Shown one piece after another: positions 1 to 8,259 of a stretch of DNA of 53,430 nt. Positions within the stretch are counted from its first letter, which is position 1; the number at the start of each line of letters is the position of its first letter. Position numbers and translations under genes: made by a program. The notes beneath the pieces were generated by a model. It was not told the origin of the DNA and made no database searches. It saw only the letters and a list, made by a program, of their open reading frames with translations. Origin of the DNA: an uncultured Prevotella sp. (GTDB lineage Bacteria; Bacteroidota; Bacteroidia; Bacteroidales; Bacteroidaceae); NCBI GenBank assembly GCA_900315775.1, contig ONAJ01000014.1, forward strand, positions 1 to 53,430, in the 5' to 3' direction.

Positions 1-56
1 TGTCTCAATGCGAGTTCCTGTAACTCTGATAATTCTAAAACTTCTTTTGTCTCCAT
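1..56 (-). CDS. N-terminus of an unidentified protein, cut by the window edge
   Basis: An ATG on the minus strand at 56-54 opens a frame that stays open to the window edge and would encode METKEVLELSELQELALR. The residue pattern (alternating Leu/Glu) looks like a real amphipathic N-terminal helix, but only 18 residues are visible and no family can be named. No convincing promoter was seen between this start and the repeat at 160-201. It may be chance. Confidence 0.3.
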   Translation of the reverse strand, partial: METKEVLELSELQELALR

Positions 57-159
57 CTTAAAACGCTGTTTTTTATTCAACGTTTTTCAGGGTAAGACAA
101 ACTGGGGAAAATGTGGTAAAAGTAGGCTAGTTACGACTTCAGCACCAAAGCACTTTATA

Positions 160-201
160 GCAAAAGTAGGCTACTTTTACCCTAAAAGTGGCGTACTTTT
201 A
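160..201. repeat. 42-bp dispersed repeat with AAGTAGgCTACTT palindrome (copy 1)
   Basis: This stretch matches 37765-37806 at about 35 of 42 positions. Each copy holds two palindromes built on AAGTAG-s-CTACTT separated by a CACTAAAA/CCCTAAAA-like link. A truncated third piece (GTAAAAGTAGGCTAG) lies just upstream at 117-131. It is intergenic, between the unknown gene at the window edge and the end of the HIT gene. The rest of 57-277 shows no gene. Confidence 0.6.
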
Positions 202-277
202 GGTGCGAGTACGTATGTGATAATCCTCTCCGACCCTTTTTTGAAAGGAGGGAGAGAGTAAAAAAAATCCAGAAACG

Positions 278-676
278 TTAGAGGTTCCGGAACTTTTTGT
301 AGATTTTCTCTGATATCTCTTTGAATTCTTCTTCGGAGAGTTTCAGTTTTGGATTGGCGAAGTTCATGTCTTTCTCGCTCTGCATGGGCACCAGGTGGAT
401 GTGTGCGTGGGCTACTTCGAGTCCGAGTACTGCCATACCTACTTTTACGCAGGGGAATGCGTTCTTCAGCGCTATGGCTACTTTCTGTGCGAACTGCATG
501 TAACGAGCTATCTCGTCGCTGTTCATGTCGAAGACGTAATCTACTTCGCGACGTGGGATGACGAGGGTGTGTCCCTTTACCAGTGGGTTGATGTCGAGGA
601 ATGCGTAGAACTCGTCGTTCTCGGCACATTTGTAGCTGGGAATTTCACCAGCGGCAATCTTTGCAAAAATATCCAT
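278..676 (-). CDS. HIT family nucleotide-binding protein
   Basis: A 132-residue histidine-triad protein of the Hint type, the normal length for the family. The triad HAHIHLVP is at residues 90-97 (H90, H92, H94), with the supporting NPLVKGHTLVIPRR segment at 30-43. Family members are purine nucleotide phosphoramidases or hydrolases; the cellular substrate cannot be told from sequence. It starts 4 nt after greA, so it is almost certainly co-transcribed with greA and expressed from the greA promoter. Confidence 0.88.
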   Translation of the reverse strand: MDIFAKIAAGEIPSYKCAENDEFYAFLDINPLVKGHTLVIPRREVDYVFDMNSDEIARYMQFAQKVAIALKNAFPCVKVGMAVLGLEVAHAHIHLVPMQSEKDMNFANPKLKLSEEEFKEISEKIYKKFRNL

Positions 677-680
677 AATA

Positions 681-1145
681 TTAAATACTGATTTTGTCGA
701 TGCGCAGTTTTATTTTTCCGCGTGGGATGGTTATTTCCACCTCGTCGCCTACTTTGTGGTTAAGTAGTCCTTGTGCGATAGGCGTGGTGATAGCTATTTT
801 GCCCTCACGCAGGTTTGCCTCGTTTTCGCTGACGATGGTGTAGGTCATCTTCGCCTTTGTGGCGAGGTTTGTCATTTCCACCTTTGAGAGTATCTGTACG
901 GCGTCGGTGCTGAGGCGTTTGGTGTCGATGATTTTTGCCTCGGCGAGGATTGCCTTCATCTCGTTGATTTTACCTTCGAGTTTTGCCTGTGCCTCTTTTG
1001 CTGCATCGTACTCGCTGTTCTCGCTGAGGTCGCCTTTGTCGCGTGCCTCTGCTATTGCTGCTGACGCTTTTGGGCGTTCAACGCTTTCTAATCTTCTGAG
1101 CTCGGCAACAAGGTTGTCGTAGCCCTCTTGTGACATGTATGCCAT
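681..1145 (-). CDS. greA: Transcription elongation factor GreA
   Basis: A 154-residue protein with the GreA layout: an N-terminal antiparallel coiled coil (residues about 1-75, SQEGYDNLVAELRRLE start and GDLSENSEYDAAKEAQ at the hairpin tip, which carries the acidic residues inserted into the RNA polymerase secondary channel) and a C-terminal FKBP-like domain (about 80-154). It stimulates transcript cleavage in backtracked RNA polymerase. It is the first gene of a two-gene operon with the HIT protein. Its leader carries a strong intrinsic terminator downstream of its own promoter, which suggests attenuation. Confidence 0.95.
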   Translation of the reverse strand: MAYMSQEGYDNLVAELRRLESVERPKASAAIAEARDKGDLSENSEYDAAKEAQAKLEGKINEMKAILAEAKIIDTKRLSTDAVQILSKVEMTNLATKAKMTYTIVSENEANLREGKIAITTPIAQGLLNHKVGDEVEITIPRGKIKLRIDKISI

Positions 1146-1180
1146 AGTTATATCTTTTTATTTGTTCTTTAATTGCAGTG

Positions 1181-1224
1181 AAAAAAACTAAGAATTCCGA
1201 CATAACTTTTCAATGTCGGAATCC
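1181..1224 (-). terminator. Intrinsic terminator in the greA leader
   Basis: Read on the minus strand, ATTCCGACAT (1222-1213 side) and its perfect complement ATGTCGGAAT (ending at 1194) form a 10-bp stem, extended by a G-U and a G-C pair, with a 9-nt loop. It is followed by TTAG and a run of seven T at 1187-1181. It lies about 35 nt before the greA start and 80 nt beyond the end of the upstream guanylyltransferase gene, and downstream of the greA promoter, so it can act on both transcripts. Confidence 0.75.
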
Positions 1225-1245
1225 TTTCTGTTGTGTTTTCGTCTG

Positions 1246-1275
1246 CAAAGTTAAGTATAAAAAGCGAAAAACAAA
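1246..1275 (-). promoter_or_regulatory. greA promoter
   Basis: The minus strand shows TTTG (1275-1272), 18 nt, then TAACTTTG (1253-1246), close to the Bacteroidetes consensus TTTG-N19/20-TAnnTTTG. Transcription would start near 1240, giving a leader of about 95 nt that contains the hairpin and T-run at 1181-1224. Confidence 0.65.
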
Positions 1276-1303
1276 AATGTTTTCACTATTTTTACATTTT
1301 TTC

Positions 1304-2398
1304 TTACACGTACTCTTTGCCGTGATTCAGTTTTACGTCGTTGACGTATTTGCGGATGAGTGCTGAGGAGTCGCCCTTCTTACATATCAGAAGTACGTTG
1401 CCTTGCTCCGCTATGATATATCCTTCGAGTCCCTGAATGACGCCCAGTCGTCCTTTGGGGAGTTTTATGATGTTGCCTTTACACTCTTCAAGGATGACGT
1501 CGGTATCGATGACTACGTTGTCGCCTTCCACCCTTTTCTTGGTGTCGTAGATGGAGTGCCACATACCCAGGTCAGCCCATCCGAAGTCGGATTCCATAAC
1601 GCAGACGTCCTCGTTGTTGTCGAGCAGTCCGTAGTCGATGGAGATGTTGGGGTAGGAGGAGAACTTCTCTTCGATGAAGATGAGTTCGTCTTCCAGCGAC
1701 ACCCTTTCTTCGCGTGCCTCGAGGATGCGGAATACTGCCGGGAAGATTTTGTGCAGACAGAGTCGCATGTGTTGTACGTTGGCGATGTAGATGCCCGTGT
1801 TCCACAGGAACTCGCCGCTCTCCATGAAGAGTTTTGCGAACTCGGCATCCGGTTTCTCTGTGAACGACTTCACCTTATATATATGTTCTGTGTCTGTGGG
1901 GTCGCCCTTCTGTATGTATCCGTAGCCCGTCTCCGGACGAGTAGGTTTTACACCCATAGTAAGGATGTGGTCGAAGCTGTCAACCATATCCATTCCGCGC
2001 AGCATATTGTCGCTGAAGCGGTCCTCGCGGATCACGGTATGGTCCGAAGGGATTACCATCATACGAGCATTCTCGTCACGATGGTATATGCGGTATGTTG
2101 CCCACGCCACACTCGGTGCTGTATTACGGTATATGGGTTCGCTAAGCACGTTCTCCTTTGGCAGCTCGGGCAGTTGTTCTACAACGAAGTGAGCATATTC
2201 GTGGTTAGTGCTTATGTAGATGTTCTCCAGTGGTATGAAGTTTTTTACTCGGTCGAAAGTCTCCTGAAGTAGGGTGCGTCCTGTAGAGAAGAAGTCAACG
2301 AACTGTTTCGGCTGTCGTTCTCTGCTGCATGGCCACAGTCTTCGACCCTTGCCGCCTGCAAGGATTACGCAATAATTGCGCTTGTTGTATGTTGTCAT
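1304..2398 (-). CDS. manC: Mannose-1-phosphate guanylyltransferase
   Basis: A 364-residue nucleotidyltransferase with the GTP-binding signature LAGGKGRRLWPCSRERQPKQ from residue 13 and FTEKPD near the sugar-phosphate site. It makes GDP-mannose from GTP and mannose-1-phosphate for capsule or other glycan synthesis. It is the short form: it ends after the transferase and beta-helix part and lacks the phosphomannose isomerase domain of bifunctional enzymes. It is a monocistronic leftward gene with a consensus promoter at 2425-2456 and a terminator at 1181-1224. Confidence 0.92.
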   Translation of the reverse strand: MTTYNKRNYCVILAGGKGRRLWPCSRERQPKQFVDFFSTGRTLLQETFDRVKNFIPLENIYISTNHEYAHFVVEQLPELPKENVLSEPIYRNTAPSVAWATYRIYHRDENARMMVIPSDHTVIREDRFSDNMLRGMDMVDSFDHILTMGVKPTRPETGYGYIQKGDPTDTEHIYKVKSFTEKPDAEFAKLFMESGEFLWNTGIYIANVQHMRLCLHKIFPAVFRILEAREERVSLEDELIFIEEKFSSYPNISIDYGLLDNNEDVCVMESDFGWADLGMWHSIYDTKKRVEGDNVVIDTDVILEECKGNIIKLPKGRLGVIQGLEGYIIAEQGNVLLICKKGDSSALIRKYVNDVKLNHGKEYV

Positions 2399-2424
2399 AA
2401 TATCAGATTTTCAGTTTTATCGTC

Positions 2425-2456
2425 CAAAGGTAGTGATTATTCGTAACATGAGCAAA
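2425..2456 (-). promoter_or_regulatory. manC promoter
   Basis: The minus strand has TTTG (2456-2453), 20 nt, then TACCTTTG (2432-2425), a consensus Bacteroidetes promoter 26 bp before the guanylyltransferase start. Confidence 0.7.
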
Positions 2457-2462
2457 TTTTTT

Positions 2463-2580
2463 TGAATATTTTTTGGTTTTGTCCTCACTTATTCGTACCT
2501 TTGACTTCGTCGAAATTACTCTCACTCGAGAAAAAAAATAAAGAATTATTTTGTTTTCTCCTCGTTTATTCGTAATTTTG
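2463..2580 (+). promoter_or_regulatory. Promoter-bearing dispersed repeat upstream of tRNA-Leu
   Basis: This 118-bp element has two halves, each ending in a Bacteroidetes -7 box. The first is TTTTG at 2471-2475, 20 nt, TACCTTTG at 2496-2503. The second is TTTG at 2550-2553, 19 nt, TAATTTTG at 2573-2580. An A-rich and a T-rich arm between them form an imperfect hairpin. The second box should start tRNA-Leu transcription near 2587. Related elements lie at 25639-25735 and 38430-38545. Confidence 0.6.
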
Positions 2581-2594
2581 TCCCCGATTTTGAA

Positions 2595-2676
2595 GCCCAG
2601 ATGGCGGAATCGGTAGACGCGCTGGTCTCAAACACCAGTGGGGCAACCCGTGCCGGTTCGACCCCGGCTCTGGGTA
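2595..2676 (+). tRNA. tRNA-Leu(CAA)
   Basis: An 82-nt cloverleaf with a long variable arm as in class II tRNAs. The acceptor stem GCCCAGA pairs with TCTGGGT (G1-U72 wobble), discriminator A. Anticodon stem CTGGT/ACCAG encloses loop CTCAAAC with anticodon CAA (UUG codon). The T arm is GCCGG-TTCGACC-CCGGC. CCA is not encoded. A strong promoter lies just upstream and a terminator just downstream. Confidence 0.96.
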
Positions 2677-2689
2677 CAAGGGCTGAAAG

Positions 2690-2724
2690 AAAGTGCTGCA
2701 AATCAATGATTTGTGGCACTTTTT
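2690..2724 (+). terminator. Terminator after tRNA-Leu
   Basis: AAAGTGC (2690-2696) pairs with GCACTTT (2716-2722), and CAAATC (2699-2704) with GATTTG (2708-2713), around a symmetric TG/TG internal loop and a 3-nt loop AAT, followed by TT and AATAA. It separates the tRNA from the B3/4 gene only 12 nt later, so that gene would need leakage through it or an unseen promoter. Confidence 0.7.
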
Positions 2725-2735
2725 AATAAGGTAAC

Positions 2736-3407
2736 ATGATGAAGGTAATAGTATCACAAGAAATTAAGTCGGTATGTCCCGAGTTCGTCGGGGCGTGTGT
2801 TGAGGCTGAGGTGGTAAACACCCCGTACAGTGAGGAGTTATGGAAAGAGATAGAGGCTCTTGGCAATAAGTTCCGCGAGGAGTTGACCACCGAATCGCTG
2901 AAAGAGATGACGAGTATTGCGGCTACACGCAGGGTGTATAAGGCGTGTGGTAAAGACCCGTCGAGATACCGTCCTGCATCGGAGGCGCTGATACGTCGTG
3001 TGCTGCAGGGAAAGGAGTTGTACCAGCGCGACACGTTGGTAGATCTTATAAACTTGGCATCCATAGCCTTCGGTTACAGCATTGGCGGCTTCGATGCCGA
3101 CAAGTTCGTGGGCGACACCCTGACACTCGGAATAGGTCGCGAGGGAGAACCCTACGAAGGCATAGGCAGAGGTCTGATAAACATTCACGGGCTGCCCGTA
3201 TATCGTGATGCACAAGGTGGTGTGGGTACTCCCACCAGCGACAACGAACGTACCAAGATGATGCTCGCGACAACCCACCTGCTGGTACTCATCAACGGGT
3301 ATGACGGTGACGAGAGACGGGTGTGCCAGAATGCGGAGTACATACAGGAGCTGCTGAGGAAGTACTGTCAGAGCGACGGCGGTACATATTTCGTGTATCG
3401 TACCTAA
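2736..3407 (+). CDS. B3/4 domain-containing protein
   Basis: A 223-residue stand-alone version of the B3/B4 region of the phenylalanyl-tRNA synthetase beta chain, the region that in PheT hydrolyses mis-charged Tyr-tRNA. Recognisable parts are SLKEMTSIAATRRVYKACG, KDPSRYRPASEALIRRVL and the C-terminal DNERTKMMLATTHLLVLING. Free-standing members may edit aminoacyl-tRNA or bind an amino acid, but the function is not established. Two in-frame ATG codons (2736, 2739) are possible starts. It lies directly behind tRNA-Leu and its terminator with no visible promoter of its own. Confidence 0.8.
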   Translation: MMKVIVSQEIKSVCPEFVGACVEAEVVNTPYSEELWKEIEALGNKFREELTTESLKEMTSIAATRRVYKACGKDPSRYRPASEALIRRVLQGKELYQRDTLVDLINLASIAFGYSIGGFDADKFVGDTLTLGIGREGEPYEGIGRGLINIHGLPVYRDAQGGVGTPTSDNERTKMMLATTHLLVLINGYDGDERRVCQNAEYIQELLRKYCQSDGGTYFVYRT

Positions 3408-3500
3408 TAATACAAAAAAATGCCTTATTTTTTTCTTTTTTGGAAAATTTTTCTTAATTTTGCATAGCATTTAGTAACCCACATTAGATAATATAGTAAT

Positions 3501-4634
3501 ATGAAGACACTGAAATACCTGATAATAGCTTTGGCTATTAGCTCCTGCGGACAAGTGATGGCACAAAACGGACTGGTTTCATTTGTAAAAAAAATAGGTG
3601 CCACACTCGACACTATGGCGGTAAGCGGCATTGATCACAATTACATTGAAGTTCCGGAAAGACCTTGGCAGGCTATTATGCGAGGTAACATAAGCCAGAC
3701 CATTCTGAGCTTGAAAATGGAAGCAAATGATATGGGTTCATACTATACAGCCCGACCATATTTCAAAACAGTTCCTTCACAGTACGTAGGTCTATGGGTG
3801 GGTTACAGAGGTTACGGTATAGGCTATACGGTTAACGTCGGTGGCGATAAGGGTAACCTGTTTACTATTGGTGCTACAGGAGGTTCATACGGTATAAACC
3901 TGCGCATCCACACCTTCGAAAACAGTGATCCGGACTTCTTCTTGGACAGCGACCTTGCACCTGTGGAGACAAAGGGCAAGTGGTTTAATGTTCATCTGCG
4001 TAACCCTATCCGCGTGAAGACAGTCTTCCTGGACGGATATTATATGTTTAACGGAAAGAAGTTCTCCTATGCTGCTGCCTACGACCAGTCTGTAATACAG
4101 AAGCGTTCGGCAGGTTCGCTGATGGTAGGACTTATGTATAACTACACCAAGATAGATTATGCAAACAACCTCAACGGTGACCTTATATATATGATGGGAG
4201 GACTTGGAAAGTTGAAGCTGTGGCAGGGTAGCATAGGCGTAGGTTATGCCTACAACTGGGTTCCCGTCAAGGGACTGCTGGTCAACGTGTTGGCGATGCC
4301 GATGCTCACCGTTGTCAACAAGCTCAAAGTTTCCGGATATACTACCAACGTGGACGAGCTGTTAGACGACCCTTACTTAGAAGATCCAACAATTACCGAA
4401 GAGCAGTGGGACACGTGGTTCTACGACAAACTGCGCGTAAACCATTATATAGACAAGTCGAAGAACAGCAGTCTTAGCATAGGTTTCGACGGACGTGCGT
4501 CAGTGACCTATAACTTCGGCAGGTGTTTCCTTAATGCCTACGGACAGTTCAACAACATTCGCTATAGCGAAGAAGGCATCTCAGGATATGTAAACGACTG
4601 GTACGTAAACACCTCTTTCGGTGTCCGACTATAA
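3501..4634 (+). CDS. DUF4421 family outer-membrane-type protein
   Basis: A 377-residue protein with a signal peptide (MKTLKYLIIALAISSCGQVMA, cleavage near residue 22) followed by alternating, aromatic-rich segments with frequent Tyr/Gly, ending in an aromatic-plus-Arg strand (NTSFGVRL), as in outer-membrane beta barrels. The start region EVPERPWQAIMRGNISQ is typical of the Bacteroidetes DUF4421 family, whose role is unknown. A -7 box TAATTTTG is at 3455-3462 but a good TTTG at the right spacing is missing. The next gene starts 36 nt later and may be co-transcribed. Confidence 0.75.
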   Translation: MKTLKYLIIALAISSCGQVMAQNGLVSFVKKIGATLDTMAVSGIDHNYIEVPERPWQAIMRGNISQTILSLKMEANDMGSYYTARPYFKTVPSQYVGLWVGYRGYGIGYTVNVGGDKGNLFTIGATGGSYGINLRIHTFENSDPDFFLDSDLAPVETKGKWFNVHLRNPIRVKTVFLDGYYMFNGKKFSYAAAYDQSVIQKRSAGSLMVGLMYNYTKIDYANNLNGDLIYMMGGLGKLKLWQGSIGVGYAYNWVPVKGLLVNVLAMPMLTVVNKLKVSGYTTNVDELLDDPYLEDPTITEEQWDTWFYDKLRVNHYIDKSKNSSLSIGFDGRASVTYNFGRCFLNAYGQFNNIRYSEEGISGYVNDWYVNTSFGVRL

Positions 4635-4670
4635 CTCCATAGAATTATAAACCCTAAAACATATAAGATT

Positions 4671-6401
4671 ATGTCAAACCTTGAGCCCTTAATAGCCGAC
4701 CTCGCACTTATCCTTATTTGTGCCGGAGTGATGACCTTGTTGTTCAAGAGGCTAAAACAACCCATCGTTCTTGGATATATCGTGGCAGGATTCCTTGCCT
4801 CTCCAAACATGTCGTATATGCCCAGCGTCACCGATATGCACGGCATCCACATGTGGAGTGAGATAGGTGTCATCTTCCTGCTGTTCGCATTAGGACTGGA
4901 ATTCTCGTTTAAGAAAATCCTGAAGATGGGAGCCGCTCCTATCATCGCCGCTCTCGCCATCATCTTTGCAATGATGTACGTCGGAGCGTTCACGGGTCAT
5001 CTGTTCGGATGGAAAGAGATGGACTGCATCTACTTAGGCGGTATGCTGGCGATGTCGTCAACAACTATTATCTTCAAGGCTTTCGACGATATGGGACTGC
5101 GAAACGAACGCTTTGCGGGACTCGTCCTTAGTGTGCTTATCATAGAGGATATTCTGGCGATAGTCCTTATGGTTATGCTCTCTACGCTGGCTGTCAGCAA
5201 GGAGTTCGAGGGCTCTCAGATGCTCCTCTCCATACTGCAACTCGCGTTCTTCCTCGTGCTTTGGTTCGTGGTGGGCATATACCTTATTCCGCTATTCCTG
5301 CGTAAGGCAAAAAAGCTTATGAACGAGGAGACCCTTCTCATCACCGCCCTCGCACTTTGCTTCGGTATGGTGGTGTTTGCCTCTGCAGTAGGTTTCTCTG
5401 CTGCGTTCGGAGCCTTCGTTATGGGTAGCATCCTCTCTGAGACTGTTGAGGCAGAACAGATAGAGCACCTTGTGTCGCCTGTCAAGAACCTCTTCGGAGC
5501 CATCTTCTTCGTGTCTGTCGGCATGATGGTCGATGTGGCTCTTATCATAGAATATATAGTACCTATACTCTGCATCATTGCAGCCATCATGATAGGTCAG
5601 ACCGTCTTCAGCACAGGAGGTTTCCTGCTATCAGGACAGTCGCTGAAGACCTCAATGAAATGCTCCTTCTCGCTGACGCAGATTGGTGAGTTTGCATTCA
5701 TCCTTGCTACCCTCGGTACCTCACTTAAAGTCACAAGCGACTTCCTGTATCCTATCGTCGTTGCTGTCTCGGTGTTCACCACCTTCACCACTCCGTATAT
5801 GATACGACTTGCTGAGCCAGCCTACAACGCGTTGGCACGCATACTGCCTGCCAAGTTGTTAGAGAAACTGGAGCGTAACAGTGATGATAAAAACGACAAG
5901 GAAGAAACCGACGAGATGCGTGCTCTTTGGCGTAAGGAGCGAAACAACTACATCTTTGTACTGGTTGTCAACAGTGTACTCTGTACGGCTATCATCGCAC
6001 TGATGTACTACTACGGAGCACCAGTTATCTACGACATGCTGCCAGACCCGTGGTCGGGCATCGTAACCGCTATTGTAACACTGTTTATATGCGCACCTTT
6101 CCTGTGGGCAATGATGCGACGTGGCGGCGATAGCGATAACGTCAATAAACTATGGTACGAAGGTTCTCGCATGGACCGTGTAAAGATAACAGCGTTGGGA
6201 CTTTTCCGCATCGTACTGGGAGCATTCTTTGTGGCATACATCATTGGTAACACACTCCCCAGAAGCGGAATATTCGGTATCTTCGCTATTATTGTCGTAG
6301 TATTCTTAATCTTCGTCTCACCACACGCTCAGAAACGAAGTGAGGAAATAGCAAAGACATTCCACGAGAATCTTAACCAGAAAGAAGCAGAAAACGCTTA
6401 A
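4671..6401 (+). CDS. Kef-type cation:proton antiporter
   Basis: A 576-residue membrane protein of the CPA2 family. Residues about 5-390 give 12 predicted membrane segments, including the family signature LFALGLEFSFKKI near residue 70 and LAMSSTTIIFKAF. A cytoplasmic charged linker (DDKNDKEETDE, about 405-415) leads to three further hydrophobic segments. There is no C-terminal RCK/TrkA-N nucleotide-binding domain, so it is not a classical KefB/C. It probably exchanges Na+ or K+ for H+. Its TAA stop overlaps the convergent transporter gene through a shared TTAA. Confidence 0.87.
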   Translation: MSNLEPLIADLALILICAGVMTLLFKRLKQPIVLGYIVAGFLASPNMSYMPSVTDMHGIHMWSEIGVIFLLFALGLEFSFKKILKMGAAPIIAALAIIFAMMYVGAFTGHLFGWKEMDCIYLGGMLAMSSTTIIFKAFDDMGLRNERFAGLVLSVLIIEDILAIVLMVMLSTLAVSKEFEGSQMLLSILQLAFFLVLWFVVGIYLIPLFLRKAKKLMNEETLLITALALCFGMVVFASAVGFSAAFGAFVMGSILSETVEAEQIEHLVSPVKNLFGAIFFVSVGMMVDVALIIEYIVPILCIIAAIMIGQTVFSTGGFLLSGQSLKTSMKCSFSLTQIGEFAFILATLGTSLKVTSDFLYPIVVAVSVFTTFTTPYMIRLAEPAYNALARILPAKLLEKLERNSDDKNDKEETDEMRALWRKERNNYIFVLVVNSVLCTAIIALMYYYGAPVIYDMLPDPWSGIVTAIVTLFICAPFLWAMMRRGGDSDNVNKLWYEGSRMDRVKITALGLFRIVLGAFFVAYIIGNTLPRSGIFGIFAIIVVVFLIFVSPHAQKRSEEIAKTFHENLNQKEAENA

Positions 6402-7333
6402 CCCTCGGTATCGGCAGAGCGCTGAAAGAGTTTTGCTACCAGCGCTCCGCTGATGTTATGCCAAACGCTGAATATGGCACCCGGAACGGTGGCAAGGGGG
6501 TAAGCTGCGAAGTGGAGTACCGCCAACGACGATGCGAGACCGGAGTTCTGCATACCTACTTCGATACTCAAAGCTACACGCTTTGGTCTTGACATCCGCA
6601 GGGCTGTGGAGGCAAGGTATCCTAAGGTGAGTCCCAGCAGGTTGTGAAGCATCACTACGATGATTACAAGGACACCTCCCGACAACAGTCGTGAAGCATT
6701 GTGGGAAACAACGATGCCCACAGTGAAGGCTATAGCCAATGACGAGAATGCCGGAAGATATGGTGTAAGCTTCTTGGTTATGTCAGGCATATACTTCTGA
6801 AACGTCAGTCCGCAAACGATAGGTGCTATGACCACATAGACAATGCTCTGCAACATTCCTATGGCGTCGACATTTACCATAGTTCCTGCTATTGTGAGTA
6901 CCAGCAGCGGAGTAAGTAGCGGTGCCAGAATTGTTGATGCCGCCGTAACACCGACAGACAAGGCGAGGTCGCCCTTCGCCAGATAGGTAATGACGTTAGA
7001 GGCGGTGCCGCCAGGACAACAGCCCACAAGGATAACACCCAGTGCGAGTTCCTTAGGAAGCGAGAATGCCCACGTCAGTCCCCACGCTAAAAGAGGCATG
7101 ATAAGGAACTGGAAGAAACAGCCCACAAGGATGTCCTTGGGACGGCTGAGCACTATCTTGAAGTCCTTGGGAGACAGCGTCAGTCCCATACCGAACATTA
7201 TTACTCCGAGCATCGGGTTGATATACCAAGTGCTGATCCACGAAAAAGTAGTAGGTGCCAGCAGAGACAGCGCTGCTACAAGCAGCACCAGGAGTCCCAT
7301 CCACTTAGCTATAAAATTGCAAATCTTTATCAT
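6398..7333 (-). CDS. Bile acid:sodium symporter (BASS) family transporter
   Basis: A 311-residue integral membrane protein with about nine or ten hydrophobic segments. Family markers are GVIMFGMGLTLSPKDFK near residue 45 and VGCCPGGTASNVITYLAKGDLALSV from about residue 103, the region that holds the crossing helices and sodium sites. Bacterial BASS proteins take up varied organic anions, so bile acid as the substrate is not implied. It is the last gene of a leftward operon, 2 nt after the histidine kinase gene. Confidence 0.88.
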   Translation of the reverse strand: MIKICNFIAKWMGLLVLLVAALSLLAPTTFSWISTWYINPMLGVIMFGMGLTLSPKDFKIVLSRPKDILVGCFFQFLIMPLLAWGLTWAFSLPKELALGVILVGCCPGGTASNVITYLAKGDLALSVGVTAASTILAPLLTPLLVLTIAGTMVNVDAIGMLQSIVYVVIAPIVCGLTFQKYMPDITKKLTPYLPAFSSLAIAFTVGIVVSHNASRLLSGGVLVIIVVMLHNLLGLTLGYLASTALRMSRPKRVALSIEVGMQNSGLASSLAVLHFAAYPLATVPGAIFSVWHNISGALVAKLFQRSADTEG

Positions 7334-7335
7334 CG

Positions 7336-8259
7336 TTATTTCTTTTTTAAAGCGAATTCAAACTTCAGTCCTCCGTTCTTAGGAATACTTGCATTGATGG
7401 TGCCACCGTGAAACTGTACTGCGTTCTTCACTATGGCGAGTCCGAGACCTGTTCCTTTATAGTCCTTGTCGTGACTGTTGTCAATGATATAAAAGCGCTC
7501 GAACATTCTACCGAGATGTGACTTATCCACCCCTTTGCCGTTATCCGCGAAGGTGAAATGCCAATGTGTGGTACCGTTAGAGGCGCCAACCGTTACTGTG
7601 CTACCTTCTCCGGAATAGTTCAGTGAGTTGTCGATGAGGTTGTGGAAGATGCTGTATATCAACGAGGCATTTCCTTTGACGATAATGTCTTTTGGCAGGT
7701 TGTTTATGAACTTCATCTTCTTACGGTCAAAGGCAAAGGCAGTTCCTTGTATTATGTCGTCCACCATCTTTGTTACGTTGACGTCCTCCATAGCAATCAT
7801 GTCGGCAGCGTAATCCATCCTGTTGAGTATTGACACGTCCTGCAGCAACGAGGTGAGTCGTCTTGCCTGCGCGTAAGTGCGTTCAATGAATTTCGTTCTC
7901 GTCTGGTCGTCAATGTGGGGCGAATCAAGAATCGTCTCCGTATATCCCAATATGCAGGCAACGGGAGTCTTCAACTCGTGAGCTATGTTCTGTGTCAGCT
8001 CGCGACGTACCGTCTTTTCTTTCTCCAGTTGTTCTTTTGTGATGCGCTGATCGAGACCTCGTGCAAAGTGATAGAGCAGGGCTCCCAGTCCTATCATCAC
8101 TATCAGCGAGAACTCCAGCAGATGCCAGTCGCTCGTCTCACTGAAGGGCTTAATCCATTTACGGTCATAATCCTCGAACAATATGAACGTGGTGCCATAG
8201 ACGACGAATACAGCCATCACGCTGAGCCACATCTTATTACCTTCAGATAACTTTTTCAT
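7336..8259 (-). CDS. Sensor histidine kinase, orphan
   Basis: A 307-residue membrane kinase with two transmembrane helices (about 10-28 and 48-66) enclosing a short periplasmic loop, no HAMP or PAS domain, then the dimerisation box NIAHELKTP with H94, an N box (N208, N211), G1 box DNGKG at 239-243 and G2 box GTGLGLA at 269-275. All catalytic motifs are intact. No response regulator lies in the window. Its start overlaps the stop of the TSCPD gene (ATGA), so the two are translationally coupled, and the transporter gene follows. Confidence 0.9.
   Translation of the reverse strand: MKKLSEGNKMWLSVMAVFVVYGTTFILFEDYDRKWIKPFSETSDWHLLEFSLIVMIGLGALLYHFARGLDQRITKEQLEKEKTVRRELTQNIAHELKTPVACILGYTETILDSPHIDDQTRTKFIERTYAQARRLTSLLQDVSILNRMDYAADMIAMEDVNVTKMVDDIIQGTAFAFDRKKMKFINNLPKDIIVKGNASLIYSIFHNLIDNSLNYSGEGSTVTVGASNGTTHWHFTFADNGKGVDKSHLGRMFERFYIIDNSHDKDYKGTGLGLAIVKNAVQFHGGTINASIPKNGGLKFEFALKKK

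Noticed and set aside
200-262. Terminator after the HIT gene (CTCTCC/GGAGAG arms)
   Set aside because: A hairpin can be drawn, but on the minus strand the T run lies before, not after, the stem, so it does not look like an intrinsic terminator.
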